64,000 nt of DNA from Streptococcus sp. DTU_2020_1001019_1_SI_AUS_MUR_006 (GTDB taxonomy: Bacteria; Bacillota; Bacilli; Lactobacillales; Streptococcaceae): the NCBI RefSeq assembly GCF_032340315.1, contig NZ_CP135436.1, positions 1,385,501 to 1,449,500 on the forward strand, given 5' to 3'. Numbering within the stretch: position 1 is the first letter of the stretch; every line of letters begins with the position of its first letter. Under the pieces are notes generated by a model. It worked only from the letters and a program-made list of their open reading frames with translations, was not told the DNA's origin and ran no database searches. This document shows, one piece after another, positions 55,993-64,000 of the stretch. The position numbers and the translations under genes were made by a program.

Positions 55993-56860
55993 AAATGGAG
56001 TTTCTTTTGGGCTACTATCAGGTGTGTTCTGGGGATTAGGCTTAACGATTAGTGCTTATATCTTTTCAATATTCACGGATTTATCGCCTTTTGTAGTAGC
56101 AGCAGCACACGATTTTCTAAGTATTTTTATCTTGCTAGGATATCTTCTAGTTAAAGAAGGAAAGGTACGTTTTTCAATCTTCTTGAACATTAGAAATGTC
56201 AGTGTCATCATTGGAGCCTTACTTGCTGGTCCTATTGGCATGCAGGCCAATCTTTATGCGGTTAAGTATATTGGTAGCTCCTTAGCTTCGTCTGTTTCAG
56301 CGATTTATCCTGCAGTTTCTGTTCTTCTTGCCTTCTTTATTCTAAAGCATAAGGTTTCAAAGAATACAGTATTTGGAATTTTGTTAATCATTGCAGGCAT
56401 TATTGCTCAGACCTACAAGGTTGAACAAGTCAATTCCTTCTATATCGGAATTCTTTGCGCCTTGATTTGTGCGCTTGCTTGGGGGAGTGAAAGTGTTCTA
56501 AGCTCTTTTGCAATGGAAAGTGAACTCAGTGAACTCGAAGCCCTCTTGATTCGACAAGTAACTTCCTTCCTGTCCTATCTTGTAATTGTTCTCTTCTCAC
56601 ATCATTCATTTGCAGAAGTGGCAAATGGACAATTGTTGGGACTTCTGATTGTCTTTGCGGCATTTAATATGATTTCTTATCTAGCCTATTATATGGCTAT
56701 TAATCGATTGCAGCCGGCAAAAGCTACTGGTCTAAATGTGAGTTATGTAGTATGGACTGTTTTGTTTGCAGCAATGTTCTTGGGAACACCTCTGACTGTC
56801 TTAACAATCATTACTTCATTTGTTGTAATGGCTGGTGTTTACATTATTATTAAAGAATAA
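55982..56860 (+). CDS. licB: choline transporter LicB
   Basis: 292 residues, ten hydrophobic helices of the DMT (EamA) superfamily with GVFWGLGLTISAYIFS at the start and the repeat GSSLASSVSAIYPAVSVLL. It imports choline. Translationally coupled with licA. Confidence 0.92.
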   Translation: MKTKNGVSFGLLSGVFWGLGLTISAYIFSIFTDLSPFVVAAAHDFLSIFILLGYLLVKEGKVRFSIFLNIRNVSVIIGALLAGPIGMQANLYAVKYIGSSLASSVSAIYPAVSVLLAFFILKHKVSKNTVFGILLIIAGIIAQTYKVEQVNSFYIGILCALICALAWGSESVLSSFAMESELSELEALLIRQVTSFLSYLVIVLFSHHSFAEVANGQLLGLLIVFAAFNMISYLAYYMAINRLQPAKATGLNVSYVVWTVLFAAMFLGTPLTVLTIITSFVVMAGVYIIIKE

Positions 56861-56872
56861 AGGAGAAAGCGC

Positions 56873-57565
56873 GTGAAAGCGATTATCTTAGCAGCTGGCT
56901 TGGGAACTCGTTTGAGACCTATGACAGAAAACACTCCCAAAGCCTTGGTTCAAGTTAACCAAAAACCTTTGGTTGAATATCAAATTGAATTTTTAAAAGA
57001 ACGTGGTATTGATGATATTATCATCGTTGTAGGTTATTTGAAAGAACAATTCGATTACCTTAAAGAGAAGTATGGAGTTCGTTTGGTCTTCAACGATAAG
57101 TATGCTGATTACAATAATTTTTACTCACTTTACTTGGTAAAAGAAGAGTTGGCTAATAGCTACGTTATCGATGCGGATAACTATCTTTTCAAAAATATGT
57201 TCCGTAATGATATCGAGCGTTCAACATATTTCAGTGTTTATCGTGAAGACTGTGACAATGAATGGTTCCTAGTTTACGGAGAAGATTACAAAGTTCAAGA
57301 TATCATCGTTGATAGTAAGAATGGTCGCATCCTGAGTGGAGTTTCATTCTGGGATGCTCCAACAGCTGAAAAGATTGTTGGATTTATCGATGAGGCTTAT
57401 GCAAGCGGAGAATTTGTAGATCTCTACTGGGACAACATGGTTAAAGATAATATCAAAGAACTAGATGTATATGTAGAAGAGTTGGAAGAAAACTCTATCT
57501 ATGAAATTGACAGTGTTAAAGATTATCAAAAATTGGAGAAGATTCTCTCTTCACAAAATAAGTAA
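56873..57565 (+). CDS. licC: choline-phosphate cytidylyltransferase LicC
   Basis: 230 residues. Nucleotidyltransferase signature LAAGLGTRLRPMTENTPKAL and metal residues in IDADNYLF. Makes CDP-choline, the donor for LicD enzymes. GTG start at 56873 after AGGAG, 12 bp behind licB. Last gene of the operon. Confidence 0.95.
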   Translation: MKAIILAAGLGTRLRPMTENTPKALVQVNQKPLVEYQIEFLKERGIDDIIIVVGYLKEQFDYLKEKYGVRLVFNDKYADYNNFYSLYLVKEELANSYVIDADNYLFKNMFRNDIERSTYFSVYREDCDNEWFLVYGEDYKVQDIIVDSKNGRILSGVSFWDAPTAEKIVGFIDEAYASGEFVDLYWDNMVKDNIKELDVYVEELEENSIYEIDSVKDYQKLEKILSSQNK

Positions 57566-57599
57566 ACTAAAATACGTCAGACACCGTACCTATTTTTGC

Positions 57600-57779
57600 T
57601 TGACTTTTTAGGGTTGATACAGTATACTAGTAAAAATTTAACCTTTAAGGGAAGTCCAGAGAGGCTCACAAGGTGTCAGATAGAAAATAGATTACACAAA
57701 CTTCGAATAAACACAGTTTATTTGATTCTTTTCTGTAAGTATCTTACTGAAACCTTGCGATTGCAAGGTTTTTCTTTTT
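57600..57779 (+). promoter_or_regulatory. pyrK-pyrDb promoter with PyrR-binding attenuator
   Basis: TTGACT (57600-57605), 17-nt spacer, TATACT (57623-57628). The leader has the PyrR binding loop AGTCCAGAGAGGCT (57653-57666) followed by CACAAGG, and a terminator AACCTTGC/GCAAGGTT with T run (57751-57776) before pyrK. PyrR bound to UMP should favour this terminator. The elements are seen; regulation follows from the family. Confidence 0.9.
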
Positions 57780-57811
57780 CTGAACCCCTTAAAATTTAAG
57801 GAGGAAACGGT

Positions 57812-59561
<1,750 letters not shown>

Positions 59562-59592
59562 GTTTTATATGCTGAATTCAGTCTAAATTGTT

Positions 59593-59619
59593 TTGAAAGC
59601 GCCATTTTTTTGGTATAAT
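59593..59619 (+). promoter_or_regulatory. promoter of ribF, apparently leaderless
   Basis: Extended -10 TGGTATAAT (TATAAT 59614-59619) ends only 7 bases before the ATG at 59627, so transcription should begin at or next to the start codon. No Shine-Dalgarno precedes the ATG. TTGAAA (59593-59598) is a weak -35 at 15 bp. Confidence 0.6.
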
Positions 59620-59626
59620 AAATACT

Positions 59627-60538
59627 ATGATTATTACAGTACCTATTAAAACAGAAAAAGATATTGCAACACCAGGACCAAACGTCCTTGTACTTGGTTA
59701 TTTTGATGGAGTTCATCTTGGACATCAAAAATTATTTGATATAGCTTCTAACATTGCCGCTGAAAAGCGCCAGGGAGTAGCTCTAGTAACTTTTAACGAA
59801 TCACCAAAGCTAACTCTGAATCAATACTCACCTGAACATTTATTGCATATTTTGAATGCTAGTGAACGTGAACGTAGATTGAAGAGAGCTGGAGTTGAGA
59901 GCTTGTATTTGATGGATTTCACTAGTCGAGTAGCAAATATGACTGCAAAAGAATTCATTGATACCTACGTTAAGGAAGCAAAGGCAGATACGATTGTAGT
60001 TGGTTTTGACTATACTCTTGGTTCAGATAGAAAAACAGCTGAGGATTTAAAAGAACTTTTCCATGGCGAAGTGGTTGTTGTTCCACCAGTTGAGGACGAA
60101 AAGGGGAAAATTAGTTCAACGCGCATTCGCCAAGCCATTCTAGAAGGAGATGTAAAAGAGGCAGGCAAACTTTTGGGATTCCCTTTACCAACGAGAGGTG
60201 TAGTGGTTCACGGAAATGCTCGAGGTCGAACTATTGGCTTCCCAACAGCTAATCTAGTCAACTTGGATCGGACATATATGCCAGCTGATGGTGTTTATGC
60301 TGTTGACGTTGAAATTCAAAGAAAAGTCTATCGTGGTATGGCGAGTCTAGGTAAAAATGAAACCTTTGATGGTGAAGAAGAGCGTTTTGAAGTTCATATC
60401 TTTGATTTTTCTGACGATATCTATGGGGAAACTGTCATCGTTTCCTGGTTGGACCGTATCCGTGATATGGTAAAATTTGATAGCGTTGATCAATTGGTTA
60501 AGCAACTAGAAGAAGATGAAAAGATAGCAAGAAAATAA
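59627..60538 (+). CDS. ribF: bifunctional riboflavin kinase / FAD synthetase
   Basis: 303 residues. FAD synthetase part with LGYFDGVHLGHQKL and SSTRIRQ; riboflavin kinase part with GRTIGFPTANL and MASLGKNETFDG. It makes FMN and FAD. The N-terminus MIITVPIK looks like the remembered streptococcal protein, supporting this start despite the lack of a leader. Confidence 0.95.
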   Translation: MIITVPIKTEKDIATPGPNVLVLGYFDGVHLGHQKLFDIASNIAAEKRQGVALVTFNESPKLTLNQYSPEHLLHILNASERERRLKRAGVESLYLMDFTSRVANMTAKEFIDTYVKEAKADTIVVGFDYTLGSDRKTAEDLKELFHGEVVVVPPVEDEKGKISSTRIRQAILEGDVKEAGKLLGFPLPTRGVVVHGNARGRTIGFPTANLVNLDRTYMPADGVYAVDVEIQRKVYRGMASLGKNETFDGEEERFEVHIFDFSDDIYGETVIVSWLDRIRDMVKFDSVDQLVKQLEEDEKIARK

Positions 60539-60550
60539 AATCAAAAAATA

Positions 60551-60585
60551 GTAGAGTTTGGGATTTTCTCAAACTCTTTTTTTAT
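60551..60585 (+). terminator. terminator after ribF
   Basis: GAGTTTG (60554-60560) and CAAACTC (60570-60576) form the stem, then TTTTTTT. Confidence 0.82.
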
Positions 60586-60962
60586 TTGTATTTTTAGCTT
60601 AAGTTTGGGGAATCATCATAACTATTATAGTAGGCTAAATAAAGAATAGTTCATTTCGACTTCTAAAACATTGCTAGAAATTGATTTGACTTTCCTAACC
60701 TCTCTATTCATATCTTATTTCAATCCACTATATTTAACTTAAATCAACATTTTTAAATTAAAACTGACAAGTAGCTATATAAAAATTAGAGTATTATGAA
60801 TAGAATAAATCTTTTCTACTTTTGTTTCCGGACATCCTAGACTCTGATAAACTTTTTTAAACTATATGTTTATTCAAATTTTAAACAAGATAATCTTTAG
60901 ATTTCCTTTTTCTTCCTTTTAGTCTTATAGTCTTTGTTTTATTGAATGTCTATCTTGAATTT
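60586..60962. other. AT-rich intergenic stretch, nothing recognised
   Basis: About 380 bp with no supported ORF, repeat or RNA fold. It is low in G and C and may be a decayed gene. Confidence 0.6.
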
Positions 60963-60991
60963 TTGAGTATCATTAAAGGTTATGCTATACT
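60963..60991 (+). promoter_or_regulatory. promoter of mutY, apparently leaderless
   Basis: TTGAGT (60963-60968), 17-nt spacer, TGCTATACT with TATACT at 60986-60991. The predicted start of transcription is at about 60998, which is the first ATG of mutY. Confidence 0.65.
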
Positions 60992-60997
60992 AGAAAT

Positions 60998-62161
60998 ATG
61001 TTAGATTTGGAGAAATATGGTGTGATCATGTGGGAAGAGGACAAGATTCTCTCTTTCCGTCAAAAATTATTAGCTTGGTATGACGAAAACAAGCGGGATT
61101 TACCCTGGAGACGAAGCAAGAATCCTTATCATATCTGGGTATCTGAAATTATGTTGCAGCAGACTCGAGTTGATACCGTCATTCCCTATTATGAGCGTTT
61201 TTTGGACTGGTTTCCGACCGTAGAAAGCTTAGCAAATGCTCCTGAGGAGCGCTTATTAAAAGCCTGGGAAGGACTTGGCTATTATTCTCGTGTCCGCAAT
61301 ATGCAAACAGCTGCTCAACAGATTATGAATGAATTTGAAGGTAAGTTCCCGTCTACTTACGAAGGTATTTCAAGCTTGAAAGGGATAGGTCCTTATACAG
61401 CTGGTGCAATTTCTAGTATTGCCTTTAATCTTCCCCAGCCTGCAGTAGATGGCAATGTCATGCGTGTTTTGGCTCGTCTATTTGAAGTCAATCATGATAT
61501 TGGAAATCCTAGCAATCGCAAGATTTTTCAAGCGATGATGGAAGTTCTAATAGATCCTGATCGTCCAGGTGATTTCAATCAGGCACTGATGGATTTAGGT
61601 TCAGATATTGAGGCTCCTGTTAATCCAAGACCGGAGGAGAGTCCTGTTAAGGACTTCAGTGCTGCTTACCAACATGGGAGCATGGATCGCTATCCCATTA
61701 AGGCTCCAAAGAAAAAGCCAATTCCTATTTTTCTAAAGGCTCTTGTAGTGCAAAATAGTCAGGGTCAGTTTCTATTAGAGAAGAATGAGAGTGAAAAACT
61801 CTTGGCTGGATTTTGGCATTTTCCCTTGATTGAAGTTGATGAATTCTCAGACCAAACTCAAGACTTGGATCTTTTCAGTCAAGTAGCGGAGCCAATTCTA
61901 GAACTGGGCCCATCTCCACAGGAGAGTTTTGAACAGGACTATGATCTTGAAGTTGATTGGCAAGATCTACGTTTTGAAGAGGTTAAGCACATTTTTAGCC
62001 ATCGAAAATGGCATATCCAGATAATTGCAGGGCGAGTTGCTGAGTCGCAGGAATACGCTGATAGAGAAGTCCTTTGGTTAAGTCCAGAAGAATTTAGCAA
62101 TTATCCCCTAGCCAAACCTCAGCAAAAGATCTGGCAAGCCTACTTGAAAAGAAGCTGCTAG
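60998..62161 (+). CDS. mutY: A/G-specific adenine glycosylase MutY (no Fe-S ligands)
   Basis: 387 residues. Catalytic Glu in SEIMLQQTRVDTV, helix-hairpin-helix LKGIGPYTAGAI and Asp in AVDGNVMRVLARLF; the C-terminal NUDIX-like domain (GFWHFPLIEV) reads 8-oxoG. It removes adenine opposite 8-oxoguanine. The four cysteines of the usual iron-sulfur cluster are absent: after LMDLGSDIEAPVNPRP there is no cysteine, the cluster-free type reported in lactic acid bacteria. The start may instead be GTG 61022, which has GGAG (61009-61012) nine bases ahead, or ATG 61028. Confidence 0.94.
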   Translation: MLDLEKYGVIMWEEDKILSFRQKLLAWYDENKRDLPWRRSKNPYHIWVSEIMLQQTRVDTVIPYYERFLDWFPTVESLANAPEERLLKAWEGLGYYSRVRNMQTAAQQIMNEFEGKFPSTYEGISSLKGIGPYTAGAISSIAFNLPQPAVDGNVMRVLARLFEVNHDIGNPSNRKIFQAMMEVLIDPDRPGDFNQALMDLGSDIEAPVNPRPEESPVKDFSAAYQHGSMDRYPIKAPKKKPIPIFLKALVVQNSQGQFLLEKNESEKLLAGFWHFPLIEVDEFSDQTQDLDLFSQVAEPILELGPSPQESFEQDYDLEVDWQDLRFEEVKHIFSHRKWHIQIIAGRVAESQEYADREVLWLSPEEFSNYPLAKPQQKIWQAYLKRSC

Positions 62162-62196
62162 CATCGGTCTTGCGTGTCTTCTTTACATTTTTTTGG

Positions 62197-62202
62197 TATA
62201 AT
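62197..62202 (+). promoter_or_regulatory. extended -10 promoter of vicRK
   Basis: TGGTATAAT (TATAAT 62197-62202), 23 bp before vicR. Confidence 0.6.
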
Positions 62203-62225
62203 GAGATAAGGAAAAAGGTGACTAA

Positions 62226-62930
62226 ATGAAAAAAATACTAATTGTAGATGATGAAAAACCCATCTCAGATATTATAAAATTTAATATGACCAAGGAAGGT
62301 TATGAAGTTGTAACTGCTTTTAATGGTCGTGAAGCACTTGAACAATTTGAAGCTGAGCAACCAGATATTATTATCTTGGATTTGATGCTTCCAGAGATTG
62401 ATGGACTTGAGGTCGCAAAAACTATTCGTAAGACAAGTAGTGTTCCTATTATCATGCTTTCAGCAAAGGATAGCGAATTTGATAAGGTTATTGGGCTTGA
62501 GCTTGGGGCGGATGACTATGTAACCAAGCCATTTTCAAATCGTGAACTACAGGCTCGTGTTAAAGCTCTTCTCCGTCGTACAGATCTTGTTTCAGTTGAT
62601 AACCAAGAACCTGAAACGAAATTACAAAGTTTGCAGATTGGCGATTTGGAGATTTTACCAGATGCCTACGTGGCTAAGAAATATGGTGAAGAGTTAGATT
62701 TAACCCACCGTGAATTCGAACTCTTGCATCATTTAGCTTCTCATCTTGGACAAGTTATTACCCGAGAACATCTTCTTGAAACCGTTTGGGGATATGACTA
62801 TTTTGGGGATGTCCGTACAGTAGATGTAACCATTCGACGCTTGCGTGAGAAGATTGAAGATACACCAAGCAGACCTGAATACATCCTAACTCGTCGTGGA
62901 GTAGGATATTATATGAGAAATAATGATTGA
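62226..62930 (+). CDS. vicR: response regulator VicR (WalR)
   Basis: 234 residues. Receiver domain with Asp9/Asp10-type pocket (VDDEKP), phospho-acceptor Asp52 (IILDLMLP) and Lys in VTKPFS; C-terminal OmpR-type winged helix ([30 protein letters not shown]). It controls cell-wall hydrolase genes and is essential in pneumococcus. It overlaps vicK by 8 bp. Confidence 0.96.
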   Translation: MKKILIVDDEKPISDIIKFNMTKEGYEVVTAFNGREALEQFEAEQPDIIILDLMLPEIDGLEVAKTIRKTSSVPIIMLSAKDSEFDKVIGLELGADDYVTKPFSNRELQARVKALLRRTDLVSVDNQEPETKLQSLQIGDLEILPDAYVAKKYGEELDLTHREFELLHHLASHLGQVITREHLLETVWGYDYFGDVRTVDVTIRRLREKIEDTPSRPEYILTRRGVGYYMRNND

Positions 62931-64000
62931 AGTAATTAGACAAACAATTTTGACGAGCGACTTTATCTTTATCCTCATCTTAATTGGCTTTATTCTGTTA
63001 GTGTCTTTTCTCTTGCTTGAGAGTCGTCGTGATAATATTCGTTTGAGGCAGATCAATCAGAAAATAAAAGATTTGATTGATGGTGATTATTCTCAGGTTT
63101 TGGATATGCAGGGAAGCTCAGAGATAACTAATATCACTAACAATCTTAATGATTTGTCTGAAGTCATTCGTCTGACTCAAGAAAATCTGGAACAAGAGAG
63201 TAAAAGGTTGCATAGTATCCTGTCCTACATGACAGATGGAGTGCTTGCAACCAACCGTCGTGGGCAAATCATCATGATCAATGATATGGCCAAGAGACAA
63301 CTTGGAGTTGAAAGGGATGATGCTCTTAATCAAAATATCTTAGAGTTACTCAAGATTGAAGAAGAGTATGAGCTGAGAGAACTTATTACTCAGAGCCCTG
63401 AGCTGATGATTTATTCGCAGAATCTTAATGGCGAATATATCAGTTTGCGCGTTCGTTTTGCCTTGATTCGTAGAGAGTCTGGCTTTATCTCTGGTTTAGT
63501 AGCAGTTCTACATGATACGACTGAACAAGAGAAGGAAGAACGTGAGAGAAGGCTTTTCGTTTCGAACGTTAGTCATGAGTTGCGTACCCCTTTGACAAGT
63601 GTAAAATCCTATTTGGAGGCCTTGGACGAAGGAGCGCTGACAGAACCAGTTGCTCCAGATTTTATCAAGGTTTCTTTGGATGAAACCAACCGTATGATGC
63701 GGATGGTGACGGATCTCTTGCATCTATCACGGATTGACAACGCAACTAGTCACTTAGATGTTGAATTGATTAACTTTACGGCCTTTATCACCTTTATCCT
63801 TAATCGTTTTGATAAAATGAAAAGTCAAGATGAGGAGAAGAAGTACGAGTTGGTGAGAGACTATCCGATTACTTCTGTTTGGATTGAGATTGATACAGAT
63901 AAGATGACCCAGGTGATTGACAATATCCTGAATAACGCTATCAAGTATTCACCAGATGGTGGAAAAATCACTGTTAACATGAAAACTACAGATGATCAGA
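62923..64000 (+). CDS. vicK: sensor histidine kinase VicK (WalK), 3' end outside window
   Basis: At least 359 codons from ATG 62923 with no stop before the window ends. One N-terminal membrane helix (~13-32, [19 protein letters not shown]), a HAMP-like linker, a PAS domain ([18 protein letters not shown]), the H-box [20 protein letters not shown] and the N box [16 protein letters not shown]. The single helix and lack of an extracellular domain are the streptococcal form. Phosphorylates VicR. Confidence 0.95.
   Translation, partial: MIEVIRQTILTSDFIFILILIGFILLVSFLLLESRRDNIRLRQINQKIKDLIDGDYSQVLDMQGSSEITNITNNLNDLSEVIRLTQENLEQESKRLHSILSYMTDGVLATNRRGQIIMINDMAKRQLGVERDDALNQNILELLKIEEEYELRELITQSPELMIYSQNLNGEYISLRVRFALIRRESGFISGLVAVLHDTTEQEKEERERRLFVSNVSHELRTPLTSVKSYLEALDEGALTEPVAPDFIKVSLDETNRMMRMVTDLLHLSRIDNATSHLDVELINFTAFITFILNRFDKMKSQDEEKKYELVRDYPITSVWIEIDTDKMTQVIDNILNNAIKYSPDGGKITVNMKTTDDQ

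Noticed and set aside
57596..57799. 67-codon ORF between licC and pyrK
   Set aside because: It covers the pyr promoter, the PyrR loop and the terminator and has no ribosome binding site.

Overview
The window is a stretch of chromosome from a mitis-group Streptococcus (S. mitis / S. oralis / S. pneumoniae relatives). The evidence is a lacG end, histidine-triad (Pht) surface proteins with AdcAII, a BOX repeat, RocS, the lic choline genes, a preQ1-II leader before queT and the vicRK start, all typical of this group. The lost tarIJ genes and the Efe-Tat iron operon argue against S. pneumoniae itself and fit an oral commensal. This is an inference from recognised proteins, not from a search.

Layout. 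1-0.74 kb: end of lacG and a small unknown gene. 0.8-11.3 kb: a zinc-scavenging block, pht(A/B type) - adcAII - phtD - adcAII - phtE, each unit led by a promoter carrying AdcR-type TTAACYRGTTAA operators. 11.3-15.9 kb: pepT, hemH, a BOX element, mnmE and a tautomerase. 16-24 kb: a housekeeping run tdk, GNAT, prfA, prmC, tsaC, GNAT, glyA, nucleoid protein, lysozyme-like protein and a DUF1002 protein.

24-38.6 kb: rlmCD (23S rRNA uracil methyltransferase) and a variable island. The 3' end of rlmCD has been cut off and replaced. Its old tail survives as a pseudogene 1.3 kb downstream, and several more rlmCD-end-like sequences and three copies of a ~53-bp hairpin repeat are scattered through the next 9 kb. 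This is the footprint of repeated integration at one site. The cargo is very AT-rich: a DNA adenine methyltransferase, a split MORC/Hsp90-like ATPase fused to a histidine-kinase module, a receiver protein and an HNH nuclease (candidate defence system, 27.1-32.1 kb), then a broken GNAT, an ADP-ribosylglycohydrolase, a GmrSD-type DUF262/DUF1524 protein and several unrecognised small proteins.

38.7-49.4 kb: tRNA-Arg(CCG), mscL, gtrA, preQ1-II riboswitch/queT, two tandem formate/nitrite-type channels, a DUF2130 protein, truB, rocS, a DEDDh exonuclease, a membrane glycerophosphodiesterase and ybaB. 49.3-54.7 kb: a 431-bp tandem duplication followed by efeO-efeB-efeU-tatC-tatA, an iron-uptake operon with its own Tat translocase for the DyP peroxidase EfeB. 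54.9-57.6 kb: lic1 choline operon in which tarI and tarJ are reduced to a 57-codon fusion scar ahead of licA-licB-licC. 57.6-64 kb: PyrR attenuator with pyrK-pyrDb, ribF, mutY, vicR and the start of vicK.

Themes: metal acquisition (Adc/Pht zinc, Efe iron), choline decoration of the envelope, and an integration hotspot behind rlmCD carrying defence-like genes.
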